Shown here one piece after another: positions 1 through 5,629 of a DNA stretch of 6,500 nucleotides; the stretch's first letter is position 1; each line of letters starts with the position of its first letter. The stretch comes from Puniceicoccales bacterium (GTDB taxonomy: Bacteria > Verrucomicrobiota > Verrucomicrobiia > Opitutales > UBA953). The stretch lies in the NCBI GenBank assembly GCA_031289285.1, contig JAITPT010000222.1, positions 1 through 6,500 of the forward strand. Direction: 5' to 3'. The notes under the pieces were generated by a model. The model was not told where the DNA came from. It made no database searches and was given only the letters and a program-made list of their open reading frames with translations. A program made the translations under genes and the position numbers.

Positions 1-36
1 CCGCCTCCTCCTTCGCCTCCGCCGCCCTCCGCGAGG

Positions 37-69
37 CACCGCTGCTGTCGTCCCTTCGGGGCTTTGTTG
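37..69 (+). repeat. Short interspersed repeat, left copy (GGGGCTTTGTTG module)
   Basis: This stretch starts CACCGCTGCTG and ends GGGGCTTTGTTG. The same two blocks with a similar spacer recur at 5989-6022, in the other gene-free flank. The end block also recurs inverted near 549-556 and 5930-5940. It lies in a stretch (1-336) where I see no gene. The function is unknown; it looks like one module of a repeat mosaic. Confidence 0.6.
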
Positions 70-83
70 AGGGCGGGCGGGTT

Positions 84-118
84 CCGTGGCTTCCCTCGCT
101 ACGCTCCGTCACCCACGG
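84..118. repeat. Small inverted repeat with a CGCTACGCT-type loop
   Basis: CCGTGG at 84-89 pairs with CCACGG at 113-118 around a 23-nt loop containing CGCTACGCTCC. The layout, a short stem around a loop with a GCTACGCT/GCTGCGCTAC core, resembles the better supported hairpins at 503-533, 1092-1120 and 5886-5916. I take it as a diverged member of the same style of palindromic repeat. The relationship is inferred from the loop only. Confidence 0.4.
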
Positions 119-167
119 CTAAATGCTGCCGCCCCTCAAGGCTGACGGTGGCTTCGCCACTCAATAA

Positions 168-203
168 CGAGGAACCTAATTTAGTGACTTTTTGAAAGCA
201 AGT
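168..203 (+). repeat. Interspersed repeat with CGAGGAACC and TTTTGAAAGCAAGT blocks
   Basis: CGAGGAACC (168-176) is followed after 13 nt by TTTTGAAAGCAAGT (190-203). At 6299-6322 the same two blocks appear almost directly joined. CGAGGAACC also recurs alone at 1182-1190 and inverted near 5793-5801. These are fragments of a dispersed repeat family of unknown function. The rest of 120-336 shows nothing I can name, apart from a 12-bp perfect palindrome at 238-249 and the phrase CATACTCGACAAA twice, about 40 nt apart (near 268 and 307). Confidence 0.55.
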
Positions 204-336
204 GAGAGTCAGCCCTTTTTTACGAGCCGGCCAGACGCTGGCATGCCAGTGGCAAAAACCCTCGCCCATACTCGACAAAACCTTGCGCTTCACGATTTTC
301 ATCGAGCATACTCGACAAACGAAATCCACGACCTTA

Positions 337-500
337 CCCTAAAAACGGCAGTTAATGCGGGCGGTTTTGCACAATCTTTTGGCCGTCTGCGGCTTGCTCT
401 TTCCGCTCCACGCACCGCAAGGTGTGCGTCGGGAAAGCGCAAAGCGCATCCACCTCAAAATCTTGCGCAAACCCTTCCCGCTGAACTGCCGTTCTTAGGA
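337..500. mobile_element. 164-bp palindromic MITE-like element, copy 1
   Basis: This is a 164-bp unit that matches 748-911 base for base without gaps; by hand count about 152 of 164 positions agree. Its ends are inverted repeats: the start CCTAAAAACGGCAGTT and the reverse complement of the end differ at one base. Pairing continues inward, so the whole unit can fold into one long imperfect hairpin capped by a GCAA tetraloop at 417-420. It encodes no transposase. An open frame through it is shared with copy 2 but looks incidental. The ends, size and repetition fit a non-autonomous palindromic element of the MITE or REP-like kind; the family is not one I recognise. No clean target duplication is visible here, as TTA precedes it and TAA follows. 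Confidence 0.7.
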
Positions 501-502
501 TA

Positions 503-533
503 ACCGGAGGTGTAGCGCAGCGAAACCTCCGGT
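503..533 (+). repeat. Hairpin repeat, copy 1 (9-bp stem, GTAGCGCAGCG loop)
   Basis: ACCGGAGGT (503-511) pairs with ACCTCCGGT (525-533) around a 13-nt loop. A 35-bp segment spanning it (500-534) is identical to 5883-5917. A third, inverted and diverged copy is at 1092-1120, where a stem A-T pair has become G-C. There is no U-run after the stem, so it is not a typical intrinsic terminator. It is probably a REP-like dispersed palindrome. It begins directly at the end of the 164-bp element. Confidence 0.7.
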
Positions 534-541
534 CAGGCCTA

Positions 542-580
542 CCCCTGCAACAAAGCCTCGCAGGGGCGAGATTATCGGGG
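542..580 (+). repeat. Hairpin plus CGAGATTATCGGGG repeat block
   Basis: CCCCTGC (542-548) pairs with GCAGGGG (560-566) around the ACAAAGCCT motif. It is followed by CGAGATTATCGGGG at 567-580. The latter recurs inverted and exact at 1045-1058, again next to a CAGGGCTTTGTG motif. A partial copy, CCCCGATAATC, lies at 1161-1171. These look like two oppositely oriented copies of one small repeat. No function can be assigned. Confidence 0.5.
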
Positions 581-747
581 TGCCAGACCTTGGTGATGGT
601 GTTCCGTTGTGCGTCCCGCTACAATTTTGTGGTTGGCACCGTAAGAAAAATGCGCACGACCCGCATCGAAGTCAAGTAAAAAAATGGCTGCCTTTTTATT
701 CGAGCGCGATAAATTGGCCATATATTCGCCATGTTGTAAGAGCATTA

Positions 748-911
748 TCCTAAAAACGGCAGTTAATGCGGGCGGTTTTGCGCAATTTTTTGGCCGTCTG
801 TGGCTTGCGCTTTCCGCTCCACGCACCGCAAGGTGCGCGTCGGGAAAGCGCAAACCACAGCCGTCTCAAAATCTTGCGCAAACCCATCCCGCTGAACTGC
901 CGTTCTTAGGA
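748..911. mobile_element. 164-bp palindromic MITE-like element, copy 2, with TTA flanks
   Basis: The unit starts TCCTAAAAACGGCAGTT and ends with the inverse, AACTGCCGTTCTTAGGA, one mismatch in 17. The inner arms CTGTGG.TTGCGCTTTCC and GGAAAGCGCAA.CCACAG also pair, and the tip is GCACC-GCAA-GGTGC, a GNRA-type tetraloop. TTA stands on both sides (745-747 and 912-914), as expected for a 3-bp target duplication. The host repeat has an unoccupied relative at about 6163-6195. Removing the element and one TTA here gives a segment of equal length that aligns without gaps. No protein is encoded, so any movement would need enzymes supplied elsewhere. Confidence 0.78.
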
Positions 912-999
912 TTATTTGTCGTGCATTTGAGACGCAGATGACTGCTTCCCTCTCCTGCTCCCCCCCCTCGCCCCCGCCGCCCTCCCTGCTCCTCTCTCC

Positions 1000-1020
1000 G
1001 AATAATTAACCAGACTTAAG
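1000..1020 (+). repeat. AATAATTAACCAGACT motif, dispersed copy 1
   Basis: GAATAATTAACCAGACTTAA is the first of three dispersed copies; the others are at 5957-5977 and 6240-6260. All three are followed by GATTTTGC. The same core, as AATAATTTACCAGGCTAAA, opens each of the four tandem units at 1212-1800. It is the most AT-rich piece of its surroundings. It could be a protein or RNA binding site, or just the end of a repeat. Confidence 0.6.
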
Positions 1021-1044
1021 ATTTTGCCATTGGGTCACTGGGGT

Positions 1045-1120
1045 CCCCGATAATCTCGCTCTTACAGGGCTTTGTGTGAGAGGTGGCTTTTCCGGGGGTT
1101 CCGCTGCGCTACACCCCCTG
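1045..1120 (-). repeat. Inverted copies of the CGAGATTATCGGGG block and the hairpin repeat
   Basis: CCCCGATAATCTCG at 1045-1058 is the exact inverse of 567-580. A hairpin at 1092-1120 (CCGGGGGT against ACCCCCTG, with one unpaired position) is the inverted, diverged copy of the hairpins at 503-533 and 5886-5916. Outside the stem the match to 5879-5885 continues as TGTGCATAAC read on the minus strand. No gene is seen from 1121 to 1211. That stretch holds only CCCCGATAATC (1161-1171) and CGAGGAACC (1182-1190) fragments. Confidence 0.55.
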
Positions 1121-1211
1121 TTATGCACATCTCGCCCTTGCAGTGCTAAAAAACAAGAGACCCCGATAATCCTAAAAACAGCGAGGAACCTCTGTTATTC
1201 TGTCGGAAAGT

Positions 1212-1800
1212 CCAAGAATAATTTACCAGGCTAAATAATCCATTTGACATACCTGATGCTCCCGACAGAGAACGAATGAGCACACGCACATACCCGAAAA
1301 ACCATCCACTAAAACATCAGCCACTTCTTTACCGCTTTTCCGCCATACCCGCCACGCCCCCAAGAATAATTTACCAGGCTAAATAAGCTATTTGACATGC
1401 CTGATGCTCCCCGCAGAGAACGAATGAGCACGCACACCCGAAAAACCATCCGTCAAAAACCGCAGCCACTTCTTTACCGCTTTTCCGCCATACCCGCCAC
1501 GCCCCCAAGAATAATTTACCAGGCTAAATAAGCCATTTGACATGCCTGATGTTCCCAGCAGAGAACGAATGAGCACGCGCACATACCCGAAAAACCATCC
1601 ACTAAAACGTCAGCCACTTCTTTGCTGTTTTTCCGCCATACCCGCCACGCCCCCAAGAATAATTTACCAGGCTAAATAAGCTATTTGACATGCCTGATGC
1701 TCCCCGCAGGGAACGAATGAGCACACGCACAACACCCGAAAAACCATCCGCCCTCAAAACGTCAGCCACTTCTTCGTTGTTGTTTGCCACACCCGCCTGC
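1212..1800 (+). repeat. Tandem array of four ~147-bp units upstream of lpxC
   Basis: The units begin CCAAGAATAATTTACCAGG at 1212, 1360, 1505 and 1653, giving lengths of 148, 145 and 148 bp and a last unit that ends near 1800. Each unit holds, in order, the AATAATTTACCAGGCTAAA core, TTGACAT, CCTGATG, GAGAACGAATGAGCAC, CCCGAAAAACCATCC, CAGCCACTTCTT and a CCGCCATACCCGCCACGCC end. The last unit degrades at its 3' side into a CACCCGCCTGCCGCC-type repeat. The lengths are not all multiples of three, so the minus-strand reading frame through them shifts between units and is not a repeated protein. There are no spacers, so it is not a CRISPR array. A role as lpxC upstream region is possible but unproven. 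Confidence 0.85.
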
Positions 1801-1885
1801 CGCCACACCCACCTGCCGCCACCTACCGCCACACCCACCCGCCTGCCGCTTACACCCGCCTGCCGCCTGCCACACACACCCGCTT
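1788..1885 (+). repeat. Degenerate C-rich short tandem repeat in the lpxC leader
   Basis: Variants of CCACACCCGCCTGCCG are repeated about six times with irregular spacing. In 1801-1860 I count 37 C against 8 G, a strong strand bias. It is followed by a pyrimidine-rich run (about 1893-1928) up to 18 nt before the lpxC start. An open frame upstream of the lpxC start runs through this repeat and would add 54 low-complexity residues. I do not treat that as coding. The C-rich, G-poor, apparently unstructured RNA would suit Rho loading if transcription starts further upstream. Confidence 0.6.
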
Positions 1886-1945
1886 GCCGCCTGCTGCTTT
1901 CTTCTTTTCTTTTTCGCCCGTTTTCCTTACACCACCCTGACAACT

Positions 1946-3301
1946 ATGAAGCAACGCACCCTTCTGGGCGAAGCCTCCATCAAGGGCAAATCGCTCCATA
2001 CTGGCCAAGAGGTCACTCTCACAGTCAAGCCCGCACCCGAAGACACGGGGATCGTTTTCCGCCGCGCAGACCTCGTCGGGAAACCCGAAGTCCGCCCCAC
2101 CGTGGATATGGTTACCGACCTCGTGCGTAACACCACTGTCGCCTCCGAACACGTCAAACTCCACACCATCGAGCACGTCCTCTCCGCTTTCAACGGCATG
2201 GGCGTGGACAACGCCATCGTCGAGATGAACGCTTCTGAGCCGCCCATCGTGGACGGTTCCGCACGCCCGTTTGTCAACCTCATCCTCCAAGCCACCCCTG
2301 TTGAGCAGGAAAAAGCCCGCCCGTTTTTCGCCCTTCAAAAACCCGTCACCATCACCGACGGCAACCGCTCCGTCATCGCCCTCCCGCACGACGGCCTGCG
2401 TATCACATGCACCTCCGCCGACGACCGCGGCATCCACACCCAGCATCTCACCGTTGATATAGACCCCGAAGTCTATGTCGCCCAAATCGCCGCCGCCCGC
2501 ACTTTCACCATTTACGAGGACATCGAGGAACTTCTCAAAAAAGGCCTCATACAGGGCGGCTCGCTCGACTCCGCCATCGTTATCAAGGGCGATAAAATCG
2601 TCTCCAAAGAGCCACTCCGCTTCAAAGACGAGTTCGTCCGGCACAAGATTTTGGACATCATCGGCGACATCTCCCTCGTGGGCATCCCTATCAAAGCGCA
2701 CATCATCGCCGTCCGCACCGGCCACGCGCTCAACGCCAAACTCTCCGCCGCCATCCGCGAGCAATGGAAAGAGACCGCTGACCCCGCCGCTGCCAAAAAG
2801 AAAAAAGTCCCCGCTGGCGAAATCATCCGCCCCGTCGTCGGCCCGCTCACCAACGCCATAGACATCCGGCAAATCCTCAACCTCATCCCCCACCGCTACC
2901 CATTTGTGCTCATTGACCGCGTGACTGAAATCGTCAGCGAAAACGAACTCTACGCCATCAAGAACGTCACCATCAACGAACCCTTTTTCCAAGGCCACTT
3001 CCCTGGCAACCCCGTCATGCCCGGCGTCCTCCAACTCGAGTCCATGTCGCAAGCCGCCGGCCTCCTCATGCTGCGCCTCACCACGCATGAGAACAAAGTC
3101 TGCTACTTCATGAGTGCCGACAAAGTGAAGTTTCGCAAAGCCGTCACGCCGGGCGACCAAGTCGTCATCCACGCCAAACTCGTCAAAACGCGGGGCGTGA
3201 AAATCGGCGTCGCCGAATGCGAATGTAAGGTCGGCGGCGAGCTTGTCTCCTCTGCCGAAATCATGTTTGGCGTCATAGACGACAACGGCACCGGTGCCTA
3301 A
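1946..3301 (+). CDS. lpxC/fabZ: Bifunctional UDP-3-O-acyl-N-acetylglucosamine deacetylase / 3-hydroxyacyl-ACP dehydratase (LpxC-FabZ fusion)
   Basis: The 451-residue cytoplasmic enzyme joins two activities. Residues 1 to about 280 are LpxC, the zinc deacetylase that commits UDP-3-O-acyl-GlcNAc to lipid A. The zinc ligands are visible as H77 (in TIEHVLSA), H233 and D237 (in VRHKILD), with general base E76, K234, and H260 in GHALNAK, matching E. coli H79, H238, D242, E78, K239 and H265. A lysine-rich linker (about 280-300, KKKK) leads to FabZ (about 303-451), a hot-dog-fold dehydratase of fatty acid synthesis. It carries PHRYPFVLIDR and catalytic H351 and E365 in GHFPGNPVMPGVLQLE, 14 residues apart as in E. 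coli FabZ. All key residues of both halves are present, so both should be active. The start at MKQRTLLGEA fits the usual LpxC N-terminus; the upstream in-frame extension is low complexity. No Shine-Dalgarno sequence precedes it. The stop is 58 nt before lpxA. Such fusions are known from Bacteroidota and the PVC group. Confidence 0.97.
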   Translation: MKQRTLLGEASIKGKSLHTGQEVTLTVKPAPEDTGIVFRRADLVGKPEVRPTVDMVTDLVRNTTVASEHVKLHTIEHVLSAFNGMGVDNAIVEMNASEPPIVDGSARPFVNLILQATPVEQEKARPFFALQKPVTITDGNRSVIALPHDGLRITCTSADDRGIHTQHLTVDIDPEVYVAQIAAARTFTIYEDIEELLKKGLIQGGSLDSAIVIKGDKIVSKEPLRFKDEFVRHKILDIIGDISLVGIPIKAHIIAVRTGHALNAKLSAAIREQWKETADPAAAKKKKVPAGEIIRPVVGPLTNAIDIRQILNLIPHRYPFVLIDRVTEIVSENELYAIKNVTINEPFFQGHFPGNPVMPGVLQLESMSQAAGLLMLRLTTHENKVCYFMSADKVKFRKAVTPGDQVVIHAKLVKTRGVKIGVAECECKVGGELVSSAEIMFGVIDDNGTGA

Positions 3302-3359
3302 ACTCACAACCCGCCGCCGCGCACCTGCCCTTTTTTTTCACCACCACCACTCAACCAAC

Positions 3360-4136
3360 ATGGCAAACATCCATCCCACGGCCATTATCGAGGACGGCGC
3401 GCAGCTCGCCGACTCCGCCACCGTCGGCGCCTACGCCTACATCGGCGCGGAAGTGAGCCTCGGCGAAAACTGCGTCGTGCGCCACCACGCCACCGTCGAA
3501 GGCTACGTTGTCATGGGGCGCGGCAACAACATCTACCCCTACGCCCTCATCGGCGGCAAAACTCACGACCTCAAATACAGCGGCGGGCACACCGGCCTAC
3601 TCATCGGCGACGACAACGAGTTCCGCGAATACGTCACCGTCCACCCCGCCACCAACGACGGCGACTTCACCCGCATCGGCAACCGCAACCACCTCCTCGC
3701 CTACTCGCACATCGCGCACGACTGCGTGCTCGGCGACGACATCGTGATGAGCGGCCAAAACGCCCTCGCCGGGCACGTCAGCGTCGCCAACCACGCCGTC
3801 ATCTCTTGGGGCTGCGGCATCCACCAATTTTGCCGCGTCGGTCAATACGCGATGGTCGGCGGGATGTCGCGCAACACAAAAGACATCCCCCCCTACATGG
3901 TCACAGAAGGCGTCCCCGCCGTCGTCCGCGCCGTCAACAAAGTCGGTCTCGAGCGCGGCAAATTCACGCACGAACAAATCATGCGCATCGGGCGCATCCA
4001 CCGCCTCTTCTACCGCGACGGCCTCAACCGCACACAAGCACTGGAAAAATTGTGCGCGACCCCCGACCTCATTGACAGCGAAGAAGGCCGCGTCCTCGCC
4101 GACTTTTTCGCCTCCACAAAACGCGGCGTCGCGTGA
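3360..4136 (+). CDS. lpxA: Acyl-ACP--UDP-N-acetylglucosamine O-acyltransferase
   Basis: LpxA transfers a 3-hydroxyacyl chain from ACP to the 3-OH of UDP-GlcNAc, the first step of lipid A synthesis, in the cytoplasm. At 258 residues it is close to the 262 of E. coli. The N-terminal two thirds show the hexapeptide pattern of a left-handed beta helix, starting IHPTAIIEDGAQL. The catalytic histidine is H120 in HIAHDC (E. coli H125), with H117 beside it, followed by GQNALAGHV. The C-terminal part (about 190-258) is the helical domain. By alignment through HQF, G168 takes the place of E. coli G173, the acyl-ruler glycine, so a long (C14-like) acyl donor is inferred. The start MANIHPTA fits the family; an upstream ATG at 3294 would add 22 odd residues and overlap lpxC. 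The 58-nt gap holds a T8 run but no hairpin and no Shine-Dalgarno, so co-transcription with lpxC/fabZ is likely. Confidence 0.96.
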   Translation: MANIHPTAIIEDGAQLADSATVGAYAYIGAEVSLGENCVVRHHATVEGYVVMGRGNNIYPYALIGGKTHDLKYSGGHTGLLIGDDNEFREYVTVHPATNDGDFTRIGNRNHLLAYSHIAHDCVLGDDIVMSGQNALAGHVSVANHAVISWGCGIHQFCRVGQYAMVGGMSRNTKDIPPYMVTEGVPAVVRAVNKVGLERGKFTHEQIMRIGRIHRLFYRDGLNRTQALEKLCATPDLIDSEEGRVLADFFASTKRGVA

Positions 4137-4196
4137 ACGCCGGCCAACCCGCCGCCGGCCTTCCCGCCCACCCCGAAAAAAAACACACACGCAGAC

Positions 4197-5489
4197 ATGG
4201 ACACACCCGCCGCCGCAAACGCCGTCGCGAACGCCAACACCAACACCACCGCTAACGCCACCACCGCTGCCGCCAACACCGCCGATTCCCTCCGCGCCCC
4301 GCTGCCGCTGCCCGTGCCGCCCGCCCAACGCGCCGCCCCCTGGGCGCAACTCAAATACCACACCCACCACCCGCACATTTACAGAAACATGATTGGCGAA
4401 CACTCCTCGCCAATCCCCGGCGGCGCAATCACCCGCGTCTTTGACCGAGACGGACGCCCCTTCGGAACCGGATTTTGCAACCTCGCCGCAAAGGTCGCCC
4501 TGCGCGTTTTCAAACACGGCGCCGACTTCGTAGGCGAAGACTTTTGCACAGAAGCACTCCGCCGCGCCGCCGCATTTCGCAAAGACTGGCTGCGCCTCGA
4601 CGACTCCACCGACGCCTACCGCGTCGTCCACGCCGACGCCGACGCACTCGGCGGCCTCGTCGTTGACCGCTACGCCGACACGCTCAGCGCGGAGGTCACC
4701 AGCCTCGCCGCCTTCCAACGCCTGACCACATGGCTGCCCGTGCTCCACAACGCCCTCGGCACACGCAACAGCATCGTCCAAGTGGACGACGCCATCGCCC
4801 GCGTCGAAGGGATTGACAAACGCCTCGCCCCCGCCACGCCCGACCGCGCCTCTGTCAAAATCCGCGAGAACGGCGTCCGCTACACGGTGGACTTCGCGCA
4901 AGGGCACAAGACCGGCTTCTTCTGCGACCAACGCGACAACCGCCGCAAACTCGCCGCGCTCGCGCAAGGACGTCGCCTGCTCGACGTCTGTTGCTACACA
5001 GGCGGGTTTTCCATTGCCGCAAAACTCGGCGGCGCGGCGGAAGTCACCGGAGTTGACCTCGACGAAAAAGCCGTCGCCCAAGCCCGTGCCAACGCCAACC
5101 TCAACCAATGCCGCGCCAACTTCATTCACGCCGACGGCTTCTCTTACATGCGTCAAATGTTGCGCAACGGCTCGACTTGGGACGCCGTGTTGCTCGACCC
5201 ACCGAAGTTCATTGACGGGCGCGACGCCTTCGAGACTGGCCTGAAAAAATACAACGACCTCAACGTGCTTGGCCTGCTCCTCACTGCGCCCGGCGGCTTG
5301 TTTGTCACGTGCTCGTGCTCTGGGCTGCTGACTGCCGAGGAGTTTGAGGAGCTTGTCGTAAAAGCCGCGCATCGTTACGGGCGACGCCTGCAAATCTTCG
5401 ACCGCACCGGTGCCGGTGCCGACCACCCCGCTCTCTCCAACTACCCGGGCAGCCGTTACCTAAAAGTCCTCTGGGCGCGAGCGTGGTGA
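4197..5489 (+). CDS. rlmI: Class I SAM-dependent rRNA methyltransferase, RlmI-like (23S rRNA m5C family)
   Basis: This is a cytosolic methyltransferase of the RlmI/RlmK group (COG1092 type). E. coli RlmI makes 5-methylcytosine at 23S position 1962. The order fits: a PUA-like N-terminal part from about 53 (LKYHTHHPHIYRN, aligning with the HPWIF start of RlmI), a middle domain with GLVVDRY (153-159), then GHKTGFFCDQRDNRR (236-250), SAM motif I LLDVCCYTGG (261-270), GVDLDE, the catalytic-loop motif DPPKF (334-338) and TCSCS (371-375). It is 430 residues from this ATG, against 396 for E. coli RlmI. The first 39 residues are an Ala/Asn/Thr/Pro low-complexity tract. An in-frame GTG at 4314 would give 391 residues, so the true start is uncertain. 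ATG 4390 is too late because it cuts the PUA-like part. It follows lpxA by 60 nt with no clear terminator and no Shine-Dalgarno. The exact target base is inferred from the family only. Confidence 0.9.
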   Translation: MDTPAAANAVANANTNTTANATTAAANTADSLRAPLPLPVPPAQRAAPWAQLKYHTHHPHIYRNMIGEHSSPIPGGAITRVFDRDGRPFGTGFCNLAAKVALRVFKHGADFVGEDFCTEALRRAAAFRKDWLRLDDSTDAYRVVHADADALGGLVVDRYADTLSAEVTSLAAFQRLTTWLPVLHNALGTRNSIVQVDDAIARVEGIDKRLAPATPDRASVKIRENGVRYTVDFAQGHKTGFFCDQRDNRRKLAALAQGRRLLDVCCYTGGFSIAAKLGGAAEVTGVDLDEKAVAQARANANLNQCRANFIHADGFSYMRQMLRNGSTWDAVLLDPPKFIDGRDAFETGLKKYNDLNVLGLLLTAPGGLFVTCSCSGLLTAEEFEELVVKAAHRYGRRLQIFDRTGAGADHPALSNYPGSRYLKVLWARAW

Positions 5490-5567
5490 ACTTACCCGCC
5501 GAGCCAAGTCTGCGCTGCCTTGCGGGCTGACAAGTCTGCTCTGGCTTCGCCTGCAACTCGCAAAAAG

Positions 5568-5602
5568 CAAAGCCCCGCCGGAACCATTCCGACGGGGCTT
5601 TG
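5568..5602. terminator. Hairpin terminator between rlmI and ffs, probably bidirectional
   Basis: CAAAGCCCCGCCGGAA (5568-5583) pairs with TTCCGACGGGGCTTTG (5587-5602), 16 positions with a single mismatch that is a G-U wobble in the plus-strand RNA. On the minus strand the stem is followed by CTTTTTG, a U-run that makes it a good intrinsic terminator for ffs, whose 3' end is about 28 nt upstream. On the plus strand the stem ends in CTTTGTGTG, a weaker U-tract, 78 nt after the rlmI stop. The two genes converge on it. Confidence 0.8.
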
Positions 5603-5629
5603 TGTGATGAAAACAAACTAATCCAAAGA

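Larger units (their letters stand above)
621..1027 (+). repeat. Long dispersed repeat, left copy (interrupted by the 164-bp element)
   Basis: Segments of this stretch align in order with 6040-6267. They include CAATYTTGTGG, GAAGTCAAGTAA, AAAATGGCTGCCTTTT, GTTGTAAG, a GCATTTGAGACGCAGATG-like block, a C-rich CCGCCGCCCTCC block, and the terminal AATAATTAACCAGACT motif. The left copy is longer mainly because it carries the 164-bp palindromic element at 748-911. The conserved stop-rich ATGGCTGCC phrase opens no useful reading frame in the right copy, so I do not call a gene. The repeat is of unknown type and lies in the same orientation on both sides of the gene cluster. Confidence 0.65.

Noticed and set aside
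192..941. Two similar open frames containing LKTAVNAGGFAQ as a possible small protein family
   Set aside because: Both lie in the 164-bp palindromic elements. The reverse strand is also open, and similarity is explained by the repeated DNA with its conserved pairing.
1212..1800. CRISPR array
   Set aside because: The repeated units are ~147 bp, contiguous and similar over their whole length, with no unique spacers and no cas genes nearby.
1388..1943. Repeated peptide SLVNYSWGRGGYGG on the minus strand, suggesting a repeat protein
   Set aside because: The peptide is the translation of the tandem DNA units. Unit lengths of 148 and 145 bp shift the frame, so no single protein reads through all copies.
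1784..1945. N-terminal extension of LpxC by 54 residues from an upstream ATG
   Set aside because: The added residues come from the degenerate C-rich repeat (Pro/His/Cys/Ala-rich), and the family N-terminus matches the start at 1946.
1850..3307. A 485-codon open frame on the minus strand
   Set aside because: It is antisense to lpxC/fabZ, with a composition typical of shadow frames and no motifs.
3331..3338. T8 run after lpxC/fabZ as an intrinsic terminator
   Set aside because: No stable hairpin precedes it; the upstream CCGCCGCCGCG stretch lacks a complementary arm.
4139..4159. GCCGGC/GCCGGC hairpin between lpxA and the methyltransferase gene as a terminator
   Set aside because: It has only a 6-bp stem with a 9-nt loop and no following U-run; it more likely reflects GC-rich composition.
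3597..5426. A 609-codon open frame on the minus strand
   Set aside because: It is antisense to lpxA and the rRNA methyltransferase, both with clear family motifs. Its product is Val/Gly/Ala/Asp-rich without recognisable domains, as expected of a shadow frame in GC-rich DNA.
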